Source: Porodaedalea pini
Lineage: Eukaryota; Basidiomycota; Agaricomycetes; Hymenochaetales; Hymenochaetaceae
Length of the DNA: 64,000 bases
Assembly: GCA_002794775.1 (NCBI GenBank)
Contig: NBAY01000070.1
Location: 155,653-219,652 of the forward strand
Direction: 5' to 3'
Positions within the stretch are counted from its first letter, which is position 1, and the number at the start of each line of letters is the position of its first letter. The translations under genes and the position numbers were made by a program. Positions 11,588 through 22,189 of this stretch are shown piece after piece. Under the pieces are notes generated by a model, which worked only from the letters and a program-made list of their open reading frames with translations, was not told where the DNA came from and did no database searches.

Positions 11588-13538
11588 ATGCCTCGATATT
11601 CATACAGTTTGAAACCTGTAAAACTGCTAGGCGAAGGCGCTTCCGAGAATAAATGGTCTCAACCTATACCCCATTTGGAATTTATCAGTTTGATAGGCAC
11701 GGGTAGTTTCGCACAAGTATGGGTGTGTGTTCAGATGTCTATTCCTCACTTCCTATCACAAGTCACTGGCATAAGGGAGTATCTCCCTCTTGCATTGAAC
11801 GCAAAGACGTGTTATGCATTTGCACACAACGAAGCTTTCTGTGTCTAGCTGGTTCTGCGACACATGATACTATATACTAACTCCAAGCTTTTCCTTTGGT
11901 AGACAGTGAAACGAATCGACATGGAAGGAGAGTTTGCCGCAAAAGTATTTAGCGCACGCACCTTTGCCAGCACAGAGGAAGCAGTGATAAATGAAGCTCG
12001 ACTCACACGAAAACTACGGCATAAACATGTGGTACGTTATCAACGGGAACTCTATACCGCAGAATATATGCTTAATACCCGACTACTTGAAGCTGAGGTG
12101 TTATGGCATCTATAAGCATGAGAATTCTGGAGTTCGTGTTATTATCTTTGAGCTTGCTAAAGGAGGAACTCTCTTTCAGCAATTTCAAAATCTCAAAGCC
12201 TTTTCAGAAAAGGATGCTGCACATATAATAAGGTACAGTGATCTTCCAGTCTAAGTGTATTTGAGTTGTATCTAATATAGGACAATTAGGCAAGTAGCTG
12301 AAGCTTTGGAGTATATCCATGGCAAGAATATTATGCATAGGGATATAAAGTAAGTGCCATATGGTGATTGTTATGTGCTATTTTGATCACTGATCTTTTG
12401 TCTCTACAGACCAGAAAATATTTTAGTTAAGAATGCCCCTGATCCTTCTAGCTCTTTGAGCAAAGATTCAATTCTTCTTTGTGACTTTGGATTGTGAGAT
12501 AGTATCATCATTGCAAATCTTTCCTGTTCCACTAACATGTCATTCTCAGTGCACATGAAAGTGATGACAATAAAGCAAGTGGTGATCCAGGAACACTATC
12601 ATATATGGCTCCTGAGGTGCTACATGGTTATGAGTACACAGAAAAAGTAGATATGTGGTCTTTAGGGTGAGGATATTCTACTTCAGTTAGATTGTACAAA
12701 CAATGCACTCTCTAACCTTTCTTAGAGTTGTCACATATGAGATTCTATCAGGAAGGAAACTGTTTTTTGGAAGAACTCTTAAGGAAATAAAGATGCAGGT
12801 CATGATAAAACCTATTGTTTTTAGAGATGAAATATGGCAAGGTATATCTCATGATGGTGAGCTCATTTTCCCTTTATACAGAACATGTTTTACTCACTTT
12901 AGGAAATATGTAGCAAGAGATTTTGTATCTGATTGTCTGGACAGAGATGCAACAAAAAGAATGTCTGCAGAAGAAGCACTTAGACACAAGGTAGGATTCA
13001 AACTTATTTACATAGTTGCTTCTGTGAAACTAATTCTGTTTTTATGTTGTTTGTGCAGTGGTTGAGGCACCATACAGGCATTAGTACAGCAAGGAATTTC
13101 AATGCATTGGATGCATGGAAGAAAGGGATAAAGACAATTATGGATATGAATAGAGAGAAAGCAAAGATTGAGCCAGAGGTGGTAGTGCATGCCTTCTCTC
13201 CTGAAGCATCCAAGAGAGAATGTGACTCCCAGCCTCCTAAGGAAAACAAAGTGGCAGGAAAGCAGACAGAAGTAGGACCAGCTGTTTTAGTATCTAGCAA
13301 AGACTCTGGTACAGTGGAAATCAGCAAAAAAGGTTCAAGCCAGGCTGGGAAAAGAAGGAAGCCTTCAAGATCTACAGCAGGGCCGAGCACAGAAGCAAGT
13401 CATGCCAGAAGACAAAAAACAGATCATGTCCACACTGGAACTCCAAAGGTTGCTGGAGGTACAGAGGAAGTGAAGGAAGGACAAGGCCCAGAAGACAGGG
13501 TAGGAGGAAAGGGAAAGCAAAGGGAGAAGCTAACCTAA
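11588..13538 (+). CDS. Kinase array copy 3: probably active Ser/Thr protein kinase (CAMK-like)
   Basis: This is a spliced kinase gene of about ten exons. Visible motifs in order are the glycine loop GTGSFAQV, ATP lysine FAAKVF, C-helix VINEARLTRKL, catalytic loop MHRDIKPEN (Lys codon split by an intron), DFG (LLCDFGL), APE (YMAPEV) and EKVDMWSLGVVTYEILSG. Subdomain XI follows a 58-nt intron (joined ARDFVSDCLDRDATKRMSAE). The HRDIKPEN/DFGL/APEVL pattern fits the CAMK group; that placement is inference. A Lys/Ser-rich tail of about 160 residues starting WLRHHTGISTARNF has no recognised domain. The spliced frame shows no stop. Of the five copies only this one and copy 5 have all catalytic residues and no insertion. 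Substrate and pathway are unknown. Confidence 0.75.
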
Positions 13539-13614
13539 ACATTGTTGGAATGATGAGCAGCATGAGCTCGATTGTTGCTGCGAGGCAGCTGATCACCGAG
13601 CTTTTAATTGATAT

Positions 13615-13627
13615 AAGCTGGTTCTTC
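13615..13627 (+). repeat. Target-site duplication of retroposon A (left)
   Basis: The 13-mer AAGCTGGTTCTTC is repeated exactly at 14,054-14,066 on the other side of retroposon A. The equivalent site after kinase 4 (near 19,470, GGAGCTGGTACTTT) has one copy and no insertion. Confidence 0.85.
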
Positions 13628-14053
13628 TTCTTTTTTTTTTTTTTTTTTTGGATGCATTTATTACGTGCATCAGCCATTTTGTAACTACAAATGCGCGCAA
13701 AAAGATTACTCCTTTTTCCTATGGATACAATCACTTCCAATTTGGTAAGGAGATCCCTCCCCTGTACTTCAGTTGACCTATGATGAGGCACTGATGGTTG
13801 GTCACGGCTTACGCCTTGCATATTTGGGGATTACCCGCCTACTACCACTTCCTTCAGCTGCATTACCACTAGGGAGTCACCTGACAGGTACCGATATTTA
13901 TTAAGGCTCAGGTGGCCCATAGCCTACTTGATGAGTGGCTTCTCACTTTTCCCAGGGGGGCTGAGTGGACCCCAGGGCTCCTGAATGGGTTCACCACCAG
14001 CCCTAAGGGGATGTGCGGGTCTGGGCCTGACCCCTAGTTACCAGCCAGTGTAG
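13628..14053 (-). mobile_element. Retroposon A (SINE-like, poly-A, 426 bp)
   Basis: On the minus strand it ends in a poly-A tract (T-run at about 13,631-13,649 on the plus strand) and is bounded by a perfect 13-bp duplication. The 3' terminal segment before the poly-A (13,650-13,697, reading GTAATAAATGCATCC on the minus strand) matches the 3' end of retroposon B at 48,707-48,753. No reverse transcriptase frame is present, so it must have been moved in trans. No convincing pol III A/B boxes were found at its 5' end. It could be a true SINE or a 5'-truncated LINE tail. Confidence 0.75.
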
Positions 14054-14066
14054 AAGCTGGTTCTTC
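14054..14066 (+). repeat. Target-site duplication of retroposon A (right)
   Basis: This is the second exact copy of AAGCTGGTTCTTC. The sequence after it continues the kinase 3' flank, as in unit 4. Confidence 0.85.
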
Positions 14067-14409
14067 ATTTGACCCTTTTCCCATATCATTATGCATTTTA
14101 TTTTTACAGTATAAATACCTAGCAAACTTGTACATGTCTGCTATCCCTTTGTCTTAGAGCTCAGGGGGTCAAACCTGAATTCTTTTGTTGTTTTCATTTC
14201 TTTCTCTTGAACATCACGTGCATGGCATCGCAATCGCCGGCGACTCTGTGTCGCCGAAGTCCAACTACAACTTCGAACAACAGGATGGATATCTTACTTC
14301 AGAGTCGCTTAGCACAGCTGTTATATTGTATCACGTACGTCTAGACTCGTCGAAGCACTAGTCGTAGATTGAGGTTGAGTCAAGATTTGGACTCGACCCT
14401 TAACCGTCG
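14067..14409. other. Kinase 3 to unit 4 spacer; paralogous empty site of the giant element
   Basis: No gene is seen. The sequence is collinear with 19,470-19,794 after kinase 4 (CTTAGAGCTCAGG, then GAACATCA, then AAGCACTAGTCGTAGAT). At about 14,386-14,406 it reads GATTTGGACTCGACCCTTAA without interruption. The same place in unit 4 is split by the 21.9 kb element after GATTTGAACTCGAC. Confidence 0.6.
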
Positions 14410-14760
14410 GTGACAGTGTGTGTCACGCGCTCGACGCCACCAGCTCTGACCAACTCAAGTCTCAACTATCCTCCTTCCAGAGAGCCGGCCCCAACGCATG
14501 TGCCTTCGTCAGCGCCTGCAGTCGAAGACAATGTTGCCTCCTCTGCACCTTCTCGAGCAGCCAGCGCACCGCACGATGCCGCTGAGGACAGCGTCGCCTC
14601 ATCTGCGGCTTCCAGACCGATAACGGCTTCGCATGACGCGGAAGAGAGTCCGTTGATGCTCTTCAAGGAGGAGCCCATGAAGGCTACAGCATAATCGGCT
14701 AGGTATAGGAGGGGAACTGGGAAGAGGGTTGAGACTAGACTGGCATGGAGATGATCAGTG
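14410..14760 (+). pseudogene. Unit 4: remnant of the gene upstream of the aldolase
   Basis: A 94-codon frame (14,410-14,694) resembles 41,780-42,000, with APTHVPSSAPAVEDNVASSA and then ITASHDAEESPLMLFKEE. It ends at a TAA and is fused, as in units 2 and 3, to the last bases of aldolase exon 1 (ATATCACCGTCAGAGTACG at 14,766-14,784). It is Ala/Ser/Pro-rich with no domain visible. Confidence 0.5.
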
Positions 14761-14838
14761 TGTCCATATCACCGTCAGAGTACGTCGTTCGCATCCTAGC
14801 GTATACTCAGACAATTAAATACGTGTTAATATTGAAAG

Positions 14839-15531
14839 GATCCGATTAAGAACGATTCCTGCTGGGATAATCCGTCCAGTGTCCACTTCTCGCTCATCCA
14901 GCCAGATGACCTCCTCGTCGATCACACCGGCGCCATTCTCGACGAGTCTGGGCCCTCACGCCTTCTCAACACAACCGCGTTCGCAATCCACTCTGCTATC
15001 CACACTGCACGTCCCGACATGATTTGTGCCGCGCACTCTCACTCCGTGTATGGACGTGCGTTCTCAACGCTTGGGAAGGAGCTAGATATGATCACACAGG
15101 ACTCTCGCGCATTCTACAAGGACCACGCTGTTTACAAGCAGTTCATTGGTGTTATTCTCGCGGAGGAAATAGGACGGAACATAGCTGAGACACTTGGAAA
15201 ACAAGAAGGTATGGATTATTTGAGTAAGGCAAGCGTCTGTTGTGCTGATGGCCGTCATGCGTAGGCTATCATTCTTCAGGTAACCATCAGCTGTCCTTCT
15301 CGATCTACTGTTAAATCGTGTACTATTTTCACCTAGCACCACAGTCTGCTTGTCGCGATGTCATTGATCGAGGGCACTGTGCACTATTTTACGGCAGCGG
15401 AGAAGCCACGCCATGTACAGCTGCTAGCGGACGCGGCAGGGTCAACGGTGATGATCGTGCGATTGGTTTATCGGCCGACCGGCATTCCAGGTCCTAGCGA
15501 ATGAAGCGTATGCTGCAAGCGTGCAAAGTAG
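14839..15531 (+). pseudogene. Unit 4: class II aldolase/adducin-like pseudogene
   Basis: The catalytic exon is open: DPIKNDSCWDNPSSVHF is diverged from the WVNPFGLHF consensus, while HSHSVYGRAFSTLGKELDM and DHAVYKQFIGV are kept. The micro-exon GCTATCATTCTTCAG lies near 15,265-15,279. The last exon starts HHSLLVAMSLIEG rather than NHGLLVATSSIEG, and an internal deletion after DAAGSTV causes a frameshift. Exon 1 is missing. Confidence 0.8.
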
Positions 15532-15947
15532 AGGCAACGAAGATATATTCATATGGGGTCACGACAGTGACTAGTGAAGAGAAAGTACTATGAATAACTT
15601 TGCGGGAAAAATAAGCATACCGCCATATTAGAATTTGCGGCGTCCTTAATATAGCTGTTCCCGTTCTTTGTACTCTGGCATGAACACAAACTCGGTATAA
15701 TATAAGTCATTCGGGCTAAGTTGCATTCCAATTGCTACTGGAGCGCAATCCAAAGCTCCGTCCCTCCTTTATCACTGGATTATTTGCTCCTTGATCCACA
15801 TATGCATAGTTTATTTACTGTGCGATTCGTCGCACATGGATGCATCAAAAATGCAATGAACATTTAATACATAAATGAGACTGTTTGCCTGTATCCAAAT
15901 CCAGACCCGTCAACTGATCAAGGAGCACCTGAGAGCGCGTTTGGACG
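15532..15947 (+). promoter_or_regulatory. Kinase 4 upstream region
   Basis: This is the unit 4 copy of the conserved pre-kinase spacer, with the CTCGGTATAATATAAGTCAT block at about 15,690-15,741 and an ATG-proximal GAGAGCGCGTTTGGACG. No coding frame is seen. Confidence 0.4.
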
Positions 15948-16984
15948 ATGCCTGAATATCTGAAGAATTTAATACCTTTCGAACCGCTAGAAGATGGCGA
16001 CTTCCCGGCTGTATGGTCTCAGCCTATAGGCAGTTTAGAAATTTTGGGCAAGCTAGGCAAGGGCAATTTCGGAGATGTATGGGTGTGTGTTCAGACGTCT
16101 ATTCCTCATTTTCTGTTACAAATCAGTGGCATGATGGATGGTTATTCCTCTTGCGTTGGACGCAAAGAAATATTGACCATTTGCACCTAGCAAAGCTTTC
16201 TGTTTCTAGATGGTACTGCAACATATGATGCTACATACTGATTCCAAGCCTTTCCTTTGGTAGGCAGTGAAACGGGACGACATGGAAGGAGAGTTCGCCG
16301 CAAAAGAATTTAAAGCACACATCCCCGACAACACAAAGGAAGCAGTGATAAATGAAGCTCGACTCACACGAAAACTAAGGCATAAGCATGTGGTATGTTA
16401 TCAATGGCAACTCTATACCGCAGAATATATGCTTAATACCCAGCCATTTGGAAGCTGAAGTGTTATGGCATCTATAAGAGAGAGGATTCCTTTGTTATTA
16501 TCTATGAGGTTGCTAGAGGAGGGACTCTCCTCGTCCGTGAGCAAACCAACTCAAAGGAACACAAAAGCTTCTCAGAAGAGGATGCTGCACATATAGTAAG
16601 GTACAGTGACCTTCCCATCTAAGTATATTTGAGTTTAATCTAACAAAAGACAATTAGGCAGATGGCTGAGGCTTTGGAGTATATCCATGGCAAGAAAGTT
16701 ATGCATAGGGATGTAAAGTAAGTGGCATATGGTGATTGTTGTGAGTTATTTGGACCTCTGATCTTTTGTCTCTACAGACCAGAAAACATTTTCTTCAAGA
16801 ATTTTCCTTCTAGCTCTTTGAGCAAGGATGCCATTCTTCTTCGTGACTTTGGATTGTGAGATAGTATCATTATTGCAAAGCTCTCCTGTCACATTGACAG
16901 GTTACCCCCAGTGCATATGAAAGCAAGGATAACAAAGCAAGTAAAAAAAAGGGATCACCATCATATATTGCTCCTGAAGTGATA

Positions 16985-17016
16985 CAGTAGCGTGTGAAAA
17001 TTCTGTCACCCCCCCT
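16985..17016 (+). repeat. Left terminal inverted repeat of Tc1/mariner element
   Basis: It starts CAGTAGCGTGTGAAAAT and ends in a run of seven C. It pairs with 18,559-18,590 with two mismatches. Confidence 0.9.
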
Positions 17017-17247
17017 TTATGTGAGTTGTTTTATTTCTAGGACACAACACGCTTGACAGAAAGCTACAAAATTTTACAGTATCGCTGGTGTACATGTACT
17101 CCATTTCCATGTGAAATTTAATAGCGATTGGTGGTGTGTATACTGAGAAAATGTGTATTTACTGAAAATTGGCTTCTTGCCAGATTTAGACTAAAGACAT
17201 CCTTCAACTCTGGGAAGCCCGGAAAGCAGATATTAAATTATCAAAAA

Positions 17248-18264
17248 TTAGTATGGAGTATGCTTCCCATGTACACTGTACAGTAGACTAGTTCTCCTGG
17301 GTAGAGATGTATACAGCTTTTTAATAAATGCCACATCCAGATGGTCCCACTCATCCTGCAAAGCCTCCCACAACTCTTCCTTGTTTGATGGCTGGTGAGC
17401 CCGGTTGCGTACCCGATCATCAAGTTCCTTCCAGACATGCTCTATGATGCTCATGTCAGGGCTCTGGGGAGGCCAAGGCAATAAATGGATCCCATTTCTG
17501 GTGAACCACTGGCGGGCATACAGTGATGTGTGCTTTGAATCATTGTCTTGCTGGAAAATGATGCGGTGTTTTTGGAGGTGCTTGTCACGGAGTGTGCCCA
17601 GTAGACCGTCCTTCAGGATGTCGATGTACTTGAAGCGATCCATAATGCCCTCGATGCGAATGAGCCTTCTGACACCACACTGAGTGATGCATCCCCACAC
17701 CATGACACTTCCACCACCATGCTTCACTGTATCCTGCAGATATCTTTCATCCATCTCCTCCCCAGGCCTTCTCCAGCACCAAGTCCTTCCATCTGACCCA
17801 TAAAGGTTGAATTTTGATTCATCTGAAAAAATAATGGTGGACCATTTTCGCAAGGTCCACGCACGGTGTGCTTGGGCCCAGCGAAAACGATTCATTCGTT
17901 GTCGAGGAGTGAGTTTTGGCTTTTTTCGGCAGACGTACGCTTTCAGCCCCAGCTTGTGAAGATGCTGTGTGATGGTGGTGCGGTGTACATGCGGTGCGAG
18001 TTTTCGCTGAGCTTCACTTGCGTTGTGCACAGTGCCCTTGCGGAGCTCGCGTGCGATGTAACGTGTCTCTCGCTCGGTTAACTTGGGTGGTTGGCCAGGT
18101 CTTGTGCACGGTCGATAAGGGTCATCTGTCTCAGAAAAATCTGCATTAATTCGCTGCACAGAACGAACTGAAATCCCGAGGTCATGTGCAATTGACGCGT
18201 TTGGGACGTGGCGTTTCTTCAGCTGCTTCACAGCACGAATTTTCGTTGGTGTACAGACAACCAT
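17248..18264 (-). CDS. Tc1-family transposase (DD34E), intact
   Basis: The protein has 338 residues, the usual length for Tc1 transposases. The N-terminal paired-like helix-turn-helix region is at about 8-45 (VPNASIAHDLGISVRSVQRI). A second DNA-binding part follows to about 115 (LTERETRYIARE; VHRTTITQHLHKLGL). Catalytic residues are visible as D148 (IIFSDESKF), D240 (IFQQDNDSKHTS) and E275 (SPDMSIIEHVWKEL), spacing DD34E. The usual GGGS(V/M)MVWG signature is present at 183-191. No stop or frameshift is seen, so the element may still be competent. It cuts and pastes at TA dinucleotides. The start codon lies about 325 nt inside the right end of the element. Confidence 0.95.
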   Translation of the reverse strand: MVVCTPTKIRAVKQLKKRHVPNASIAHDLGISVRSVQRINADFSETDDPYRPCTRPGQPPKLTERETRYIARELRKGTVHNASEAQRKLAPHVHRTTITQHLHKLGLKAYVCRKKPKLTPRQRMNRFRWAQAHRAWTLRKWSTIIFSDESKFNLYGSDGRTWCWRRPGEEMDERYLQDTVKHGGGSVMVWGCITQCGVRRLIRIEGIMDRFKYIDILKDGLLGTLRDKHLQKHRIIFQQDNDSKHTSLYARQWFTRNGIHLLPWPPQSPDMSIIEHVWKELDDRVRNRAHQPSNKEELWEALQDEWDHLDVAFIKKLYTSLPRRTSLLYSVHGKHTPY

Positions 18265-18558
18265 CTTTTCAAACTGGTCAGCATGAATTGAGACGAAATA
18301 CTCATGCCTTACTTACAGGTACTGTGAGTTTGCGAGTTGTCGTTGAGTGAAGAAACGGTGCGAGGTGCACGTTTGTTGTCTCAGCCTAATCGGGAAAGCA
18401 AGCTGTTACATAAAACTAGGGCACTTTCTCGTGACATACTGAACGGAATGCTCTCAAATTTCACTCATACATGTCAAACATAGTGATGAACTATTCCAAA
18501 TTTCTGGATGGATTTTCAATGCATTTTCAGGGTTCTATAAGCAAAATACTGCTCAAAG

Positions 18559-18590
18559 AGGGGGGGTGACAGTATTTTCACTCGCTACTG
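18559..18590 (-). repeat. Right terminal inverted repeat of Tc1/mariner element
   Basis: Complement of the left end: reading inward it starts CAGTAGCGAGTGAAAAT. It is followed by TA and the resumption of the kinase exon. Confidence 0.9.
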
Positions 18591-19409
18591 TATGTGGTGC
18601 TGAGTACACAGAAAAAGTAGACATATGGGCTCTAGGGTAAGGATTTTCTGCTTTGATTTAAATTGAACAAACAATGCACTCTAACCTTTCTTAGAGCTAT
18701 CACATATGAGCTTCTATCTGGAGTGATGCTTTTTTCTGGAGATGATGACAATAAGACACTGGAGCAGGTTATGAGAAAACGTATTGTTTTTCCAGGGAAA
18801 ATATGGCAAGGTATATCTCATGATGGTGAACTCATTTTCTCTTTATACAGAACATGTTTTACTCACTTTAGGAAATATGTAGCAAGAGATTTTGTATCTG
18901 ATTGTCTGGACAGAGATGCAACAAAAAGAATGTCTGCAGAAGAAGCACTTAGACACAAGGTAGGATTCAAACTTATTTACATAGTTGCTTCTGTGAAACT
19001 AATTCTGTTTTTATGTTGTTTATGCAGTGGTTGAGGCACCATACAGACATTAGTACAGCAAGGAATTTCAATGCATTGGATGCATGGAAGAAAGGGATAT
19101 CAGAGGTTAAGAAGGAAAACAGAGATAAAAAAGAGATTAAGCCAGAGGTGGGTAACACATGCCTTATCTCCTGGAGAATCTAAGAAAGAACTAAGCTCCC
19201 TGCTCATTAAGAAAAAGGTACAAGTGTCAGGAGAGCAGGAAGGAGGAGGACCAGTTACTAGAGCTTCTAGGAAGAGGAAGTCTTTAGAATCTACAGCAAA
19301 GCCTGCCAAAAGAGAAACCCATGAATTGAATGTTGTCCACACTGAAAGTCCAAAGATTGTGAAGGGCAAAGGGAAAGGGAAGGAAAGAGACAGTAAAAAG
19401 AGAAGCTAA

Positions 19410-19794
19410 CCTAAAAAAGTATTGGAATGATGAGCTTAATTGATGGCCAATCATTGAACTTTGAATTGATAGGAGCTGGTACTTTATTTCACCCTTTTTT
19501 CATTTTACAATATGAGTACATAGCTTACTTGTCCATGTCAGCTATCCATTTGCCTTAGAGCTCAGGAAACATGAATTCTTTTGTTGTTCTCATTTCTTTC
19601 TCTTGAACATCATGTGCACATCATCATACAACTGCTGTGTTGCTGCGAAGTCCAACTATGTATAATTTTGAACAACAAGCTGGATGGCCCTACTTACTTC
19701 AGAGCTGCTTAGAATGGCTGTTATATTGTATCTCATACATCTCAGACTTGTCAAAGCACTAGTAGTAGATGTTAGGTCAAGATTTGAACTCGAC
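19410..19794. other. Kinase 4 3' flank up to the giant-element insertion
   Basis: No gene is seen. The flank is collinear with that of kinase 3 without retroposon A, and so supplies the empty site for that insertion. It ends at ACTCGAC (to 19,794), where the giant element begins. Confidence 0.55.
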
Positions 19795-19811
19795 CATCAC
19801 AAAATTTTGCA
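19795..19811 (+). repeat. Left terminal inverted repeat of the giant element
   Basis: CATCACAAAATTTTGCA. It matches the complement of 41,670-41,686 at 15 of 17 positions, the first ten being identical. Confidence 0.7.
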
Positions 19812-20316
19812 TCAAATGATATACACTTTTGGGAATGATAATGACACAGTAATGATTGGACCAGACTAAATTAGGTTATATGTAGCTTTAATGGGATGAC
19901 AAGGCTTCCTAAAGGCTTATAAGTGTGCATAATAATTGTGCAAGGTTGTAAGGGTAATTTAAGACTTTCCACAACGATATAAGGGCATGAAATAGTTGTA
20001 CATATGTTTCATGCAAATGTAATGTGCTGGAAAGTCTGTCACTTTTATAATAAGCAAGGCGTAAGTTTTGCAAGCGTCTCATATACTTGTGTAAGACTTT
20101 GGTGGTTATATACAATGCTTATAAGCATCTCTGCAAGTATTACATGGAAAGTATAATTGCATTAAATACCTGAAGAACTATGTCATATAACTACAATTGC
20201 ATTAAATACATGAAGAACTATGCCATATAATTACAATGTATCCTATCCAATAATGAGTGATGCTACAGCAGTGAGACGGGAACATTACAGTGCATAGAGG
20301 GAATGCGATTGAAATA
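19812..20316. other. Left subterminal region of the giant element
   Basis: No gene is seen. The stretch is AT-rich with several copies of a TTATAAG-like motif (for example CTTATAAGTGTGC near 19,916 and GCTTATAAGCATC near 20,118) and a near-repeat ATTGCATTAAATACCTGAAGAA / ATTGCATTAAATACATGAAGAA around 20,156-20,220. Subterminal motif clusters are common transposase-binding regions in CMC-type elements. That role is inferred here. Confidence 0.4.
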
Positions 20317-21971
20317 TCAAACAAAGGTCTCAATGTAGAATGAGATCAAGGGACAGAAGTCCTTCATACTGGCACCTATGCTCGTGGGGAAGCCAGGCCA
20401 CACCTTCAGAATGAGGAAAAGGGCCTCGACAGAGCCATTGTCCAATTGTTCTCCCCAGTACTCCCTTATTGGCTTCCGTATGTCAGGAATAACAGTGGTC
20501 GAGCTGTCAGTGGTGCCGAGATAGATGTGGCTCAATAGAGCATTCCATTGCTGATGCTCGTCCATTGTCATGCATTTGCGCAGCAGGATCAGTTGATCAA
20601 GCGCATACAACTCATACCAGAATACAAGCTCAGAAAGTTCCCACTGGACTTCCATTTGAAGGACCTTGTTGCGGCCTATGCAGTCCATTGAGATGGATTT
20701 ACCATGCCATACCTGTTGCTTAGTTCGATTGAATGGCTCCAAGTGGCACTTGATGCCAAACACGACCTTGATGGTCACCTTGTCAGAAATTTGTTGCTGT
20801 TTCGTGGGAGGCAAGTCGCTCGCATCTGGCATGTCACAATCATACGAAGAGAGAGAGATGTGACTGGCAGCCTGTCTGGACAGACTGGCATCTAGTACTG
20901 AAGGCATCCTGTTGTAGATGCGCTCTATGAATGGATCAGCAGTGTTCAGTGGGAGCGGCGTGGACTTCATGTAGTCACTGTGCATGATGGTCTTCCAGTC
21001 TCGCAGCCTGCGCCATATTGACTTGTCGAAGATGCCACCTTTGAGGAGCATATCAATCAATGTAGACCGTATACAGATGTAGTTGAGATAAAGATCTGCC
21101 ATCTTTTCTGTGCTGGGGTGGATGAGCAGGAAAGGTGGAGGGAGTGGGTAGAGTGCAGCGTGGGTCTTGTTCTGGCCTATGGTGCCGAGTCTCATCAGAC
21201 TGCCCAACATGACCTTGTGGTACAAAGGCAGGTCTGGTCGACCATCAACTCCATTTGGTATGCGGAGGATACGAGTGTAGTTAATGTAAGGCTCACTTTG
21301 CGCCTTCTGCTTCCCCTTGTTCTCTGCCTTTTCTTTCTTGGCCCTCTTCTTAAAGCTCTTCTTCTTTGAAGGTACGTTCACCCGGGACGTTGCATCAGTG
21401 GAAGGGACTGAAGACAAAGGTATTGAAGGAGGAGCCTGAGTGTGTTTCATAGCAGATGACGATGACGAAGGATGACTGAAAGCAGGAGCTCCAGGTTGAT
21501 GATTCTGAAAGCCATACATTTGCTCAAGGAGCTCGCTGATATCATCTTCTACCATGAACTGACTCCTTGACAGATCTTGCAAATGCACATCCAGTTGAAA
21601 GCTAAAGCCATCATGAAGAGGCCTTCCTTTAAATTGGAATAAGCTGCTTTCAACATACTTCAACCATAGAACACAATCCTGGATGGCAAAAATTTTTCCA
21701 TCTAACTGTTCATGCCGACAAATGAACCACACAGGTATACCGATCCAATAGAGGTGGTTGACAACAGAGGGCTCAGTAGTGAATGCGCCGTGAACAGGCA
21801 GGATCTCTGTTTCATAGGATTGCTTCAACTTGATGCGCGGCAGCATGACATTGAGGTACGTATGCAGCCCATGCAGTTCGAGAATGGAGTGCTGGATGTC
21901 GCATACAGTGAACAATGTCTGCCACCAGCTGCTTTTCAGGAGGCAAAGGCGCTCGACTCCAAACTGGCCTG

Positions 21972-22141
21972 TCTTATGATAATACTGTTTATGCAACCTA
22001 TTTACTTATGACTTCACTTGTTTACTCACATGACTATGACTTCCTACTTGTTATAGTATGCTATTCAATTGTACTGTATATAAGGACAGGCACTCTCACC
22101 CCTAATCTATAGCTTTGTCCCACTTTTCTGCTCGTCTAAGA
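21972..22141 (+). repeat. 5' LTR of Copia element
   Basis: 170 bp, starting TCTTATGATAATAC and ending CGTCTAAGA. The ends form a TCTTA/TAAGA inverted pair rather than the usual TG...CA. A TATA box (TATATAAGG at 22,077-22,085) marks the likely promoter. It differs from the 3' LTR only in CTCAC versus CTTGC near position 120. Confidence 0.95.
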
Positions 22142-22157
22142 GGTTATGAGCCTTGGC
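22142..22157 (+). other. Primer binding site, half-tRNA type
   Basis: GGTTATGAGCCTTGGC follows the 5' LTR directly. Its first part is complementary to GGCUCAUAACC, the anticodon-arm sequence of eukaryotic initiator tRNA-Met. It is not complementary to a tRNA 3' CCA end. This is the arrangement known for Drosophila copia, primed by the 5' half of tRNA-iMet. Confidence 0.6.
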
Positions 22158-22189
22158 TCCCTCCTACTCATTGCACTCCTCACTATTGC

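Larger units (their letters stand above)
16985..18590 (-). mobile_element. Tc1/mariner element (1,606 bp) with TA duplication
   Basis: Its ends are inverted repeats of about 32 bp with two mismatches: left CAGTAGCGTGTGAAAAT, right (complement) CAGTAGCGAGTGAAAAT, both continuing to CTGTCACCCCCCC. TA flanks both sides (16,983-16,984 and 18,591-18,592). It carries one intact transposase frame on the minus strand and sits inside a coding exon of kinase 4. Confidence 0.95.
15948..19409 (+). pseudogene. Kinase array copy 4: kinase gene split by a Tc1/mariner insertion
   Basis: All kinase motifs are good: GKGNFGDV loop, FAAKEF lysine, VINEARLTRKL, MHRDVKPEN, LLRDFGL, APEV. At 16,983 a 1.6 kb Tc1/mariner element interrupts the exon just after the APE motif. 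The frame resumes at 18,593 with CGAEYTEKVDIWALG. The left part ends GTGATA and the right part starts TGTGGT, so the pre-insertion exon was uninterrupted apart from one TA. Downstream exons (SAEEALRHK; tail to 19,409) are nearly identical to copy 3. Disruption is therefore recent relative to the decay of copies 1 and 2. As it stands the product would be truncated after the APE motif. Confidence 0.8.

Noticed and set aside
13620..14060. Frames in the retroposon A region (13,372-13,821 minus) as a gene
   Set aside because: They read through a homopolymer run and across the insertion border into antisense of the kinase tail.
20666..20895. Plus-strand frames opposite the minus-strand unknown gene
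   Set aside because: Short and fully antisense to a long open exon.
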